Assembly (NCBI GenBank): GCA_937915145.1 | Contig: CALDNT010000097.1 | Span: 1-33,793, forward strand | Direction of reading: 5' to 3' | DNA length: 33,793 nucleotides | Source of the DNA: an uncultured Reyranella sp. | GTDB lineage: Bacteria; Pseudomonadota; Alphaproteobacteria; Reyranellales; Reyranellaceae | In this document: positions 1-7,375 of the stretch, one piece after another | Layout: each line of letters starts with the position of its first letter | How positions within the stretch are numbered: the first letter of the stretch is position 1 | Position numbers and translations under genes: made by a program | Notes under the pieces: generated by a model | What the model saw: only the letters and a program-made list of their open reading frames with translations | What the model was told of the DNA's origin: nothing | Databases searched by the model: none

Positions 1-110
1 CAGGTGGGCGCTCAACCTGTGTCACAACATTTGTCTCAACTTGGTGTGACACCTTGGGGTGTGACAGAAGGGCGGTCGGGCACTTTTCTCGATCGGGCCT
101 GAGGTGAACC
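1..110. promoter_or_regulatory. Leader with three TGTGACA boxes
   Basis: This gene-free stretch precedes the first coding region. TGTGACA occurs at 45-51 and 60-66 in direct orientation, 15 bases apart, and in inverted form (TGTCACA) at 20-26. The 43-53 segment GGTGTGACACC is itself a near-palindrome with 5-base arms. Repeated boxes in front of an operon may be regulator half-sites; no regulator can be named. A ribosome binding site, GAGGTG, lies at 101-106. The real 5' limit of the region is outside the window. Confidence 0.3.
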
Positions 111-488
111 ATGAACGACGACATCGGCCGTCTGGCGACGCGCGAATACGCGGTGATGCTGCCGGACGGCACCACCGCCCGGCTGGCGTTCGCGCTGTGC
201 GATCCCGGCCGCGACAACGCGCTGGCGCGGCATGCCCGCAGGCGCGAGGCCGTGGCCTTCGGCCTGCTGGGGTTCGAGGGCTTCGCCGAGGCGCCGGCCA
301 ACCCGGTGCTGTGGGTCCAGACGACGGCCGGGATGGAGATGACCGTTTCGGACAGCGACGACCGGCCGGGGCCCGAGCTGCAGCGGCTGATTGCGCGTCA
401 CTTCGCCCTGTTCTTTGATGCTATCAGTGACGTGGCGCCGGGACTGTCGGTGCTGCCGCTGCGCGCCGGGGAGGACCGTCCATGCTGA
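111..488 (+). CDS. Hypothetical protein
   Basis: This 125-residue protein was not recognised. The ATG at 111 has GAGGTG at a normal spacing upstream. The protein looks soluble and globular, with no signal peptide, membrane segment or metal motif, and is rich in Ala, Arg and Asp. Its stop overlaps the start of the metallophosphoesterase gene (ATG at 482, TGA at 486-488), so the two are probably translationally coupled. Possible roles include an accessory or regulatory partner of the phosphoesterase, but only the coupling supports that. A second long frame over the same bases is a high-GC shadow. Confidence that it is a gene is good; function is unknown. Confidence 0.7.
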   Translation: MNDDIGRLATREYAVMLPDGTTARLAFALCDPGRDNALARHARRREAVAFGLLGFEGFAEAPANPVLWVQTTAGMEMTVSDSDDRPGPELQRLIARHFALFFDAISDVAPGLSVLPLRAGEDRPC

Positions 489-1276
489 TCGCCCAGATTT
501 CCGACATGCACCTGAAGGGCGAGGGCGAGCTGCTCCATGGCCGGGTTGACACCACGGGTTTCCTCGAACGCGCGGTGGCGCATCTGAACGCGCTCGACCC
601 CCGGCCCGATATCGTGCTGGCGACCGGCGATCTGGTCGAAAACGGCCTGCCGGCGCAATACGCCAATCTCCGGCGCGTGCTGTCGGCGCTCGCCATGCCG
701 GTCTATCTGATCCCGGGCAATCACGATCTCCGCGACGCGCTGCGCGGGGCGTTCCCCGACCATGGCTACCTGCCGGGCGAGGGCTTCCTGCAATACACGG
801 TCGAGGGAATGCCGGTGCGGCTGATCGCGCTCGACACGCTGGTCGAGGCCAGGAACCACGGTGAACTGTGCGACGTGCGGCTCGACTGGCTGGAGGCGCG
901 TCTGGCCGAGCAGGACGGCCCAACCCTGCTGTTCATGCATCATCCGCCGTTCGACGTCGGTATCGAGAGGATGGACGGGATGCGCCTGACCGCAGGCGGC
1001 GAGCGGCTCGCGGCGCTTGTCCGGCGCCATCCCAATGTCGAGCGCGTGGTCTGCGGCCATATCCATCGCCCGATCCAGATGCGCTGGGCCGGCACCCTGG
1101 CCTCGATCGCCCCCAGCACTGCCCATCAGGTGACGCTCGATCTGCGGGCGGGCGCGAAGCTTTCGATGCGGATGGAACCGCCGGGGGTTGCGCTGCACCA
1201 GTGGCGGCCGGGCAGCGGGCTGGTGACGCACCTCAGCTACGTCGGCGACTATGAAGCGCCGCAGAAGTCCGGTTGA
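482..1276 (+). CDS. Metallophosphoesterase (class III cyclic-nucleotide phosphodiesterase-like)
   Basis: This 264-residue protein carries the full calcineurin-like metallophosphoesterase motif set: D8-x-H10 (SDMH), GD50 in ATGDL, GN80-H81-D in PGNHD, H153-H154 in MHHPPF, and GH193-x-H195 in GHIHRP. These residues bind a di-metal centre. The motif order and length fit the CpdA/Rv0805-type group that hydrolyses cAMP or other phosphodiesters in the cytoplasm. Substrates vary widely in this family, so cAMP is only a candidate. There is no signal peptide. The gene overlaps the preceding orphan and is followed 13 bases later by a glutathione S-transferase, suggesting one transcript. Confidence 0.85.
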   Translation: MLIAQISDMHLKGEGELLHGRVDTTGFLERAVAHLNALDPRPDIVLATGDLVENGLPAQYANLRRVLSALAMPVYLIPGNHDLRDALRGAFPDHGYLPGEGFLQYTVEGMPVRLIALDTLVEARNHGELCDVRLDWLEARLAEQDGPTLLFMHHPPFDVGIERMDGMRLTAGGERLAALVRRHPNVERVVCGHIHRPIQMRWAGTLASIAPSTAHQVTLDLRAGAKLSMRMEPPGVALHQWRPGSGLVTHLSYVGDYEAPQKSG

Positions 1277-1289
1277 GGACGTGCAGGAC

Positions 1290-1937
1290 ATGAAGCTTTT
1301 CTCCGGTCCACTCAGCATGTTCGGCGCCAAAGTGGAAATCGCCGCCCGCGAGAAGGGGCTCGATTTCGAGCTGGTGATGGTGCCGTTCGAGATGAAGACG
1401 CTTTACGAGCCCAAGCACCCCGAGGTGTCGCGCATCAATCCCAAGCGCCAGGTGCCGGTGCTGGTCGAGGGCGATCTCGAGCTCTTCGATTCGACCCAGA
1501 TCTTCGAATACCTCGAGACCTTGAAGCCCGAGCCGCCGCTATGGCCCGCCGATATCAGGGAGCGCGCCCGGGCGCGCCTGCTGGAGCACAAATCCGACGA
1601 GGTCTATTTCCCGCACATCGTCCGCCTGATGGGCAATCCCGAGGCGGCCGGCGCGCATGATGGTGCCGCCCGCTTCTACGACGAGATGGAACGCACCCTG
1701 GGCAGCCGCGAGTGGTTGGCCGGCGATTACAGCTACGCCGACATCGCCTTCTACATGGCGCAACTCTTCGGTGACCGCATGGGCGCGCCGATGGGCGAGG
1801 CCCATCCCCGGCTGCAGAAATGGCGCGAGCGCATGGGCGCCCGTCCGCCGGTCCGCCAGGTGGCGGGCGCCATGGGCCGGTATCTGCTGTCGATCGGCCG
1901 CAAGCTGCCGGATTTCATGGCGAGGCTCAGCGCCTAG
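1290..1937 (+). CDS. Glutathione S-transferase family protein
   Basis: The 215-residue protein has an N-terminal thioredoxin-like GST domain (about residues 1-78) with the hallmark stretch NPKRQVPVL containing the cis-Pro before beta-3, followed by LFDSTQIFEYL, the Asp/Glu-Ser pair that holds the gamma-glutamyl group. An alpha-helical C-terminal domain follows, with WLAGDYSYADIAFY matching the conserved N-capping box region. The reading frame is open from 1251, but the ATG at 1290 gives the standard GST N terminus (MKLFSGPLS) and avoids overlap with the phosphoesterase. The substrate is unknown. It lies 2 bases before the hydrolase start and is probably cotranscribed with it. Confidence 0.88.
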   Translation: MKLFSGPLSMFGAKVEIAAREKGLDFELVMVPFEMKTLYEPKHPEVSRINPKRQVPVLVEGDLELFDSTQIFEYLETLKPEPPLWPADIRERARARLLEHKSDEVYFPHIVRLMGNPEAAGAHDGAARFYDEMERTLGSREWLAGDYSYADIAFYMAQLFGDRMGAPMGEAHPRLQKWRERMGARPPVRQVAGAMGRYLLSIGRKLPDFMARLSA

Positions 1938-1939
1938 CG

Positions 1940-2536
1940 ATGCCGGACATCCTCTTTCTCCCTGGCGCCGGCGCTTCGCCGGAGTTCTGGAAGCCGGTCG
2001 GGTCACTGTTGCCCGCGGACTGGCCAAAGCACTATTTCAGCTGGCCGGGCCTTGGCCATCAGCCGCACGATCCTGCGATCAACGGCATCGACGATCTCGT
2101 GCAACTGGTTGCCGCACGGATCGACCGGCCGGTCGACCTGGTGGCGCAATCGATGGGTGGGGTGATCGCGGCGCGCATCGCGCTCGAACGGCCGCAGATG
2201 GTGCGCCGGCTGGTGCTGTCGGTGACTTCCGGCGGCGTCGACATGGCCGGGCTCGGCGCCGCTGACTGGCGGCCCGACTACCGCCACTCGTTTCCGCAGG
2301 CCGCCGGCTGGATCACGGCGGCCAGGTCGTCCGCGAGCCTGCCGGTCGAGGGTATCGCGGCGCCGACTCTGCTGATCTGGGGCGATTCCGACCCGATCAG
2401 TCCGGTGGCGGTCGGCCAACATCTCGCTGCACGCCTGCCCAACGCCCGACTTGAGATTGTGCCGGGCGGCAACCACGACGTGGCCGCTACCCACCCGGAT
2501 CGGGTGGCGGCATTGATCGCCCGCCATTTGGCCTGA
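1940..2536 (+). CDS. Alpha/beta hydrolase
   Basis: This protein of 198 residues has the alpha/beta-hydrolase pattern: an oxyanion-loop segment LPGAGASPEFW near the N terminus, a nucleophile elbow AQSMGG with Ser71 as the likely nucleophile, a late acid in IWGDSDPIS and a catalytic His in PGGNHDV. The lid is short, so this is a compact member of the family. The ATG at 1940 is chosen because it gives the family N terminus MPDILFLPG and lies directly after the GST stop; the open frame extends upstream to 1820 only as overlap with GST. The substrate (ester, lactone or thioester) cannot be read from sequence. Confidence 0.85.
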   Translation: MPDILFLPGAGASPEFWKPVGSLLPADWPKHYFSWPGLGHQPHDPAINGIDDLVQLVAARIDRPVDLVAQSMGGVIAARIALERPQMVRRLVLSVTSGGVDMAGLGAADWRPDYRHSFPQAAGWITAARSSASLPVEGIAAPTLLIWGDSDPISPVAVGQHLAARLPNARLEIVPGGNHDVAATHPDRVAALIARHLA

Positions 2537-2578
2537 CCTGCTTTTCCGCACACGCGTCGCGCAATGAGGCGGCGCGCT

Positions 2579-3166
2579 CTAAGCCGTGTCGAGGCGGCCC
2601 GTGACCGAGAGGCCGCCATCCGGCAGGCGGCGCATGACCACGATCTCGCCGCTGCCGGGAAAGACTTCGCTCAAGGCGGTGATCACGACCTGGTGCGTGA
2701 CCAGCACCATCGGTTGCGCGAGGTCCTGCTGGCCGAGCCATATCCGCAGCGCCTGGGTCTGCTGGAGTCCGCGCTCGCGGTCGCGCACGAACGAATTGAG
2801 CAAAGGCTGCGGCGTCACCGCGCCCAGTCCGAGCAGGGTCGCCGTCTCGGTGCAGCGGCACCACTGGCTCGACAGGACGCGGGCCTGGGCGATGCCGTTG
2901 CGGCGGAACAGGTCGCCGATGCGGACGGCCTGCGCGCGGCCTTCGGCCGAGAGGATGCGTTGGGTCAAGCAATCGTCGAGACGAAAGCCCGGTGGATCGT
3001 TGTTTCCCGGCGCCAGCGCGTGGCGGATGAGGGCAAAGTGGCCGCCGCCGCGGAGGGCAGCCCAGATGTCCGTCGCCGGCTGCGCGCGGGCGGCGCTGGC
3101 GAGCGGCAGGCCGAGCAGGGCAGTGACGAACGCCCGGCGCGCGAACCGGGCGCCCGCCGCCGTCAT
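2579..3166 (-). CDS. Histidine phosphatase family protein, exported
   Basis: The protein of 195 residues belongs to the phosphoglycerate-mutase-like histidine phosphatases. The catalytic N-terminal motif reads LIRHALAPG, with R48 and H49 and Ala in place of the usual Gly. The second catalytic His is in LVTHQVVI, and an Arg lies in the SSQWCRCTETA region. The N terminus MTAAGARFARRAFVTALLGLPLASAARAQ is a signal peptide with a twin Arg before the hydrophobic core, a possible Tat signal, and an ARA-Q cleavage site. A periplasmic phosphatase is likely. The gene overlaps the upstream dehydrogenase by an ATGA junction, so it is translated in the same operon. The substrate is unknown. Confidence 0.82.
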   Translation of the reverse strand: MTAAGARFARRAFVTALLGLPLASAARAQPATDIWAALRGGGHFALIRHALAPGNNDPPGFRLDDCLTQRILSAEGRAQAVRIGDLFRRNGIAQARVLSSQWCRCTETATLLGLGAVTPQPLLNSFVRDRERGLQQTQALRIWLGQQDLAQPMVLVTHQVVITALSEVFPGSGEIVVMRRLPDGGLSVTGRLDTA

Positions 3167-4053
3167 GGCTTGATCGTCCGCCCCAGGACCTTCTCGTAGA
3201 CCCGCAGGATCGACGCACTGTCGTCGGCACCGAAGCCCATGCTGCGCGCCATGCGTTGCAAATTGTGCGTGGCGGAGCCCTGCGGCAGCGGCACGTCCAG
3301 CTCGTCGGCGAGTTCCATCGCCAGATGCAGGTCCTTGTGGGCGAGGTTGAGCGCAAAGGACGGCGGCGAGAACTCGCCCTTCAGCGCGCGCTGCGAGAAC
3401 ATCCTGAAGGCGTTGGAATTGCCGCTGGCGTTGGAGATCACCTGGATCAGCTTCTCCGGGTCGAGGCCGGCGGTGACGCCCAGCATCAGCCCCTCGGCTG
3501 CCGCTGCCATATTGCAGAACGACATCATGTTGTTCACCAGCTTGGCCACGGTGCCGGTGCCGAGTTCGCCCATGTGGATCACGTTGGCGCTGAACGATTG
3601 CAGCACCGGCAGGGCGTCGTCGAATACCTTCTTGTCGCCGCCGACCATGATGGCGATGGTGGCGGCCTCGGCGCCGACGACGCCGCCGCTCACCGGGGCG
3701 TCGAGCATGGCGATGCCCTTGGCGGCCATGGCGGCCCCGATCTTCTTCACCATCGAAGGCGCATTGGTGCTGAGGTCGATGTAGGTCTGGCCCTTGCCGA
3801 TGTTGGCGAGAATGCCGTTGTCGCCCAGCGTTACCGCCTCGACGTCGCGCGGCATCGGCAGCGACGTCATGACGATATCGGCGCCCTTGGTCGCCTCCGC
3901 CACCGACTTGGCCGCCGTGGCGCCGAGGTCGGTGCAGGTCTTGACGGCCGCCGGGTTCAGGTCGAACACGGTCACGGCGTGATTGCTCTTCTTGATAATG
4001 TTGCGGCACATGGGACCACCCATGTTGCCGACGCCGATGTATCCGACCTTCAT
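3163..4053 (-). CDS. mmsB: NAD(P)-dependent 3-hydroxyisobutyrate dehydrogenase-family enzyme
   Basis: The 296-residue protein has the complete beta-hydroxyacid dehydrogenase signature: GxGxxG (G7-V-G9-N-M-G12) for the dinucleotide, the substrate motif DAPVSGG (118-124), and the catalytic Lys171 in GTVAKLVNN. The C-terminal domain contains HKDLHLA, which shapes the active site. The family includes 3-hydroxyisobutyrate dehydrogenase (valine breakdown), tartronate semialdehyde reductase and related imine or semialdehyde reductases. A valine role is plausible because other propionyl/C4 acyl-CoA genes lie in the window, but the substrate is not proven. A strong GGGGAGG ribosome binding site precedes the ATG at 4053. 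It is followed by the histidine phosphatase with an ATGA overlap. Confidence 0.85.
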   Translation of the reverse strand: MKVGYIGVGNMGGPMCRNIIKKSNHAVTVFDLNPAAVKTCTDLGATAAKSVAEATKGADIVMTSLPMPRDVEAVTLGDNGILANIGKGQTYIDLSTNAPSMVKKIGAAMAAKGIAMLDAPVSGGVVGAEAATIAIMVGGDKKVFDDALPVLQSFSANVIHMGELGTGTVAKLVNNMMSFCNMAAAAEGLMLGVTAGLDPEKLIQVISNASGNSNAFRMFSQRALKGEFSPPSFALNLAHKDLHLAMELADELDVPLPQGSATHNLQRMARSMGFGADDSASILRVYEKVLGRTIKP

Positions 4054-4136
4054 CGATTCCTCCCCAAGAGAATGTGCCGAATGACTATACGACAGATTTG
4101 GCGGCGCCTAATGTTGCTGAGCGGAAAGCGTGGCGA

Positions 4137-4802
4137 ATGATGGCAAGAAAAAAGACCCAGACGCAACGTCCGCGGCGCTTGCCGCACGGGCTGGAGGCCG
4201 AGACCTTCTCGATCAAGGAGGCGGCGGCGATCGCCGATCTTCCCGGCAAGACGGTGCGCAACGAGATCTACCTCGACCTCTTCCGCGTCGAACTCGACGA
4301 CAAGTCGCACGTGACAATCAGCGCGCGTGGCGTGATCTATCTTCGCCTGTTCCGCCTGCTGCCGGTCTATCTCGGCCCCAAGGACCGCAACGCACTGTCA
4401 CGGATGCTGGCCGAGGGGTGGCCGGGTGCCGAGGGCTGGGTCCGCAAGGGCGACCTGATGTCCAAAGGCATGGTGACGCTGGATGTCGGCGCCGCCGAAC
4501 GCGAGGCAATCGAACGTATGCGGGTCTTCGTCCGCGGTCGCCGGCGCATCGAGAGCGATACCGGTGGGCCGGCCGGCGAAATGCTGTTCAAGGATACGGC
4601 CATCCGTGTCCGCGTCGTCGGTGCGCTGCTGGCCCGTGGGGCCGATCCCGTGCGGACGCGCGATGCGTTCCCTCCGCTCGATGCCGATGACATCGCATTT
4701 GCCGCCATGTTCGCGCGCCTCAACAAGGGGCCGGGTTCGGCATCGTCCGGCCGTGCCCGTGCCGCGCGCGAGTTCCGCTACCGGCCGATCGGCGAGCGCT
4801 GA
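4137..4802 (+). CDS. DUF433-domain protein with N-terminal helix-turn-helix-like region
   Basis: The protein has 221 residues from the ATG at 4137; another ATG follows at 4140, and the frame stays open back to 4074. GGAAAG just upstream supports 4137/4140. The C-terminal part, FKDTAIRVRVVGALLARG then FPPLDADDIAFAAMFAR, matches the DUF433 (VapB-like) pattern in which a GT-R-hV core precedes a small DNA-binding fold. The N-terminal FSIKEAAAIADLPGKTVRNEI resembles a MerR-type helix-turn-helix. DUF433 proteins are often antitoxins paired with a DUF5615 PIN-like nuclease, but no such partner is adjacent. It may be a solitary DNA-binding regulator. The spacing to the divergent dehydrogenase is 83 bases. 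Confidence 0.65.
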   Translation: MMARKKTQTQRPRRLPHGLEAETFSIKEAAAIADLPGKTVRNEIYLDLFRVELDDKSHVTISARGVIYLRLFRLLPVYLGPKDRNALSRMLAEGWPGAEGWVRKGDLMSKGMVTLDVGAAEREAIERMRVFVRGRRRIESDTGGPAGEMLFKDTAIRVRVVGALLARGADPVRTRDAFPPLDADDIAFAAMFARLNKGPGSASSGRARAAREFRYRPIGER

Positions 4803-4900
4803 CGGCTTCCGCACGCCAACCTGGAACGGCATCCTGCCGTCGATCGCGAGAGGTCCAACGGCGAATGGCCGATAAACCGCTGCATCCGGGTGCTTGACGA

Positions 4901-6172
4901 TTGAGCGAACAACCCGCCCGCGACGCCGAGCGCGCCCGCGACCTCCGCCGTATCAAGCTTGCGGCGACATCCCTGCTTGTCGTCATGGCGGCTGTATTCG
5001 GCGTCGCACGGCACTTCGAGTCGGCGCACGCGGCGTGGGGCTACGTTGCGGCCTTTGCGGCGGCGGCGATGATTGGCGGCCTCGCCGATTGGTATGCCGT
5101 CGTGGCGTTGTTCCGGCGCCCGCTGGGGCTGCCGATCCCCCACACTGCCATCATCCCGCGCAACCACCTGCGCATCGCCGATACGCTGGGTGAGTTCATC
5201 GAGCGCAATTTCCTCGCCCCCGAACCGGTCGAGGCAAGGCTGCGCGAGGTCGATTTCGCCGGCCTGGTGGCGGAGTGGCTGGCCGATCGCGAACATAGCG
5301 CAGCGCTTGCGCGCTTTGTCCTGCGACTGCTGCCACAGACCCTGGCCGCCATCGACCAGTCCGGCCTCAAGGGCTTTATGGGCAGGCGCATCATGGCCGA
5401 GCTCGAGCGCATCGAGCTCGCGCCGCTCGCCGCGGGCTTGCTGAGCGCCGTCACCGAGAAGGGCCGGCATCAGCGCCTGCTCGACGAGCTTCTGGGTGCG
5501 CTCGAAAAGGTGCTGGCCAACGAGCAGGCGCTGGCGGCGCTGCGTGAGAAGATCCGCAACGAGCTGCCGGCACTGTTCAATCTCTACCGCGCCGATGCCT
5601 ATCTGCTGCGCAAGATCGTGGCGTCGAGCGGGGCCTTCATCCAGGAAGCGCGGGTCGACCCGCATCACCCGCTGCGCCGCGAGTTCGACGGTTTTGTGAC
5701 GAACTTCATTGTGCGCCTGCGCGGCTCGGACGCGTTCGCGCGCCGGGCCGAAGAGGTCAAGCGCGACCTGCTGGCGCGGCCTGAGGTCGCGGCCGTGGCT
5801 GAGGGTGCCTGGGAGAGCTTGCGCTCATTTCTGGAGAAGGATGCCGTCGCACCCGACAGCCAGATCCGCCGGCAGCTCGAAGCCATGCTGGTAGATATCG
5901 GCAGCCAACTCGCGCGCGATCCCGAGATTCGCGCTGAAATCAACCGTGGCATGGTACGGGTGCTGGCTGACTTCGTGGAGAGCCAGAAGAACGGTGTCGG
6001 CCGCTTCATCGCCGATCAGGTCAAATCCTGGGATATCGACATGCTGATCGGCCGCATCGAACTCACGGTCGGTCGCGACCTGCAATATATCCGCTTCAAC
6101 GGTGCCATGATCGGCGGGCTGGCCGGATTGGCCTTGCACGCCCTTGAGCAGGGGTTGAAGCTGTACCTCTGA
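4901..6172 (+). CDS. DUF445-family membrane protein
   Basis: This protein of 423 residues is a DUF445 (YjiN-like) family member. Two hydrophobic segments lie near the N terminus (about 18-37 and 45-65), followed by the conserved stretch GGLADWYAVVALFRRPLG and IPHTAIIPRNH that typifies the family. A long charged helical region follows, and a final hydrophobic segment MIGGLAGLALHALEQG lies at the C terminus. The topology suggests anchoring at both ends with a large soluble central part. The biochemical function of the family is not established. The start is a TTG at 4901 with only a weak ribosome binding site; the 98 bases before it hold no gene. The phasin follows 15 bases later. Confidence 0.82.
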   Translation: MSEQPARDAERARDLRRIKLAATSLLVVMAAVFGVARHFESAHAAWGYVAAFAAAAMIGGLADWYAVVALFRRPLGLPIPHTAIIPRNHLRIADTLGEFIERNFLAPEPVEARLREVDFAGLVAEWLADREHSAALARFVLRLLPQTLAAIDQSGLKGFMGRRIMAELERIELAPLAAGLLSAVTEKGRHQRLLDELLGALEKVLANEQALAALREKIRNELPALFNLYRADAYLLRKIVASSGAFIQEARVDPHHPLRREFDGFVTNFIVRLRGSDAFARRAEEVKRDLLARPEVAAVAEGAWESLRSFLEKDAVAPDSQIRRQLEAMLVDIGSQLARDPEIRAEINRGMVRVLADFVESQKNGVGRFIADQVKSWDIDMLIGRIELTVGRDLQYIRFNGAMIGGLAGLALHALEQGLKLYL

Positions 6173-6187
6173 CCGAAGGAGGTTCGC

Positions 6188-6613
6188 ATGGCCGACCCAG
6201 CAAAGAACTTCACCGACATGTTCAAAAGCCTCGGTGAGCAATTCAAGGTCCCAGCTTTCGACATGGCGAAACTCATGGAGAGCCACCAGAAAAACCTCGA
6301 GGCCATGACCAAGTCGTGGCAGGCGATGACGGGCGGCGCCAGCGCGGTTGCCACCAAGCAGCGCGAGATTTTCGAGGCGGCCATGAAGGACATGGCCGAG
6401 GTGGCGCAGGCCTATAAGCCGGGAGGCAGTCCGCAGGACGCGATGGCCAAGCAGGCCGAGTTCGCCAAGAAGGCGATGGAGGCGGTGATGGCCAACACCC
6501 GCGACATCGCCGAGCTGGTGCAGAAGTCGAGCACCGAGGCCTTCAAGATCGTGCAGGATAGGATGAAGGAATCCTATCAGGAAATTCAGACCAGCGTGGA
6601 CAAGAAGTCGTAG
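6188..6613 (+). CDS. phaP: Phasin family protein
   Basis: The 141-residue protein is almost entirely amphipathic helix rich in Ala, Lys, Glu and Met, with phasin-type segments such as AMTGGASAVATKQREIFEAA and FAKKAMEAVMANTRDIAELV. Phasins coat polyhydroxyalkanoate granules and control their number and size. There is no signal peptide or membrane segment. A very strong ribosome binding site, AAGGAGG, sits just before the ATG, suggesting high expression. It begins 15 bases after the DUF445 gene and may be read from the same transcript. The gene symbol is by family only: other alphaproteobacterial phasin-domain proteins exist, and no PHA synthase is present in this window. Confidence 0.85.
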   Translation: MADPAKNFTDMFKSLGEQFKVPAFDMAKLMESHQKNLEAMTKSWQAMTGGASAVATKQREIFEAAMKDMAEVAQAYKPGGSPQDAMAKQAEFAKKAMEAVMANTRDIAELVQKSSTEAFKIVQDRMKESYQEIQTSVDKKS

Positions 6614-6794
6614 GGGGGCCTGCCAGCCTGCCGATCCGGCGTTTCCCGCGGGTTTTGGGTGACGAATGTGCTCGCGTCGACGGTCGCGCGGGCCTTTCGG
6701 GGGGCGCATGATTTCCGCTATGATGGCTCCGGAATTTCGCCAGCCTTGATGGAAGCATCATTTTCCGGCGGTGGCGTGAATATTGGGGAAGCCA

Positions 6795-7232
6795 ATGGCT
6801 ACGAAAATGCTGTTTGCCACGATGCTGGGGGGGCTGGCGCTTGCCGCCTGTGATCCCTTGCCCAAGCCCCTTTACACAGAAGTGACGCCGCCCGCCTCGT
6901 TCCGGACCGAAGCGGACGGGGTGCGTGTCGACAACGAAGGCTATCAACTCGATGCCGAAGGCTACCGGATCAACAAGCGCGGCCAGCGGATCGGCATGGT
7001 CGATGTCCAGGCGAAGACGGCCGGCGACAAGTCCAATGCGGTGGCCGGGTACTGGATCAGTGCGAGCGGCGAGACGGCACCGGGCAGCGTCGCGACGCCC
7101 AGCGGCGGAGGCGCGGGCAGTGGCCCCGGCAGCATCATGAACTCGACGCTGCCGACACCGGCGACCATGCCTCAGCAGGCACCGATCTCGCCGACGTCGG
7201 GCAACGTCGCGCCGCCGCCGGGTTATCGCTGA
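6795..7232 (+). CDS. Small lipoprotein with tandem heptad repeats
   Basis: The 145-residue protein begins with a lipoprotein signal MATKMLFATMLGGLALAAC, with Cys19 as the lipidation site and Asp at +2. Residues 38-65 form four tandem seven-residue units ending in Arg or Gln with Gly at the fifth position (Gly42, 49, 56, 63): TEADGVR, VDNEGYQ, LDAEGYR, INKRGQR. The C-terminal third is low-complexity, rich in Gly, Pro, Ser and Thr, ending in PPPGYR. The open frame extends to 6783, but the ATG at 6795 has GGGGAAG upstream and gives the best signal peptide. Its function is unknown; a periplasmic, membrane-anchored role is inferred. Confidence 0.75.
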   Translation: MATKMLFATMLGGLALAACDPLPKPLYTEVTPPASFRTEADGVRVDNEGYQLDAEGYRINKRGQRIGMVDVQAKTAGDKSNAVAGYWISASGETAPGSVATPSGGGAGSGPGSIMNSTLPTPATMPQQAPISPTSGNVAPPPGYR

Positions 7233-7375
7233 GAATTTCGGCTGATCGATCCTGATGTCGGTGGCCGCAAGGCGCGCTTCGTCGACCTCCTTCCGGGATC
7301 CAAGGACATCGGGCGCGGAGACGCCGACGGAGCCGGCTTGACCCGCCAACGGCCTCTCGTCACAAGTCGGCTCCC

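Noticed and set aside
18-66. CRP/FNR-type operator made of TGTGA and TCACA
   Set aside because: The half-sites are not arranged as TGTGA-N6-TCACA; two are in direct orientation, so a classical CRP site is not supported.
2579-4009. Single 476-codon minus-strand frame as one protein
   Set aside because: The upstream part is the wrong frame of the dehydrogenase gene; only the section from 3166 encodes the phosphatase, which has its own signal peptide and start.
6614-6794. Terminator CCCGCGGG followed by TTTT after the phasin gene
   Set aside because: The palindrome leaves no loop for a hairpin, and no other convincing stem with a T tract was found.
7233-7375. T-box or tRNA-like leader before gltX
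   Set aside because: No recognisable leader structure, tRNA or small gene was seen in these 143 bases.
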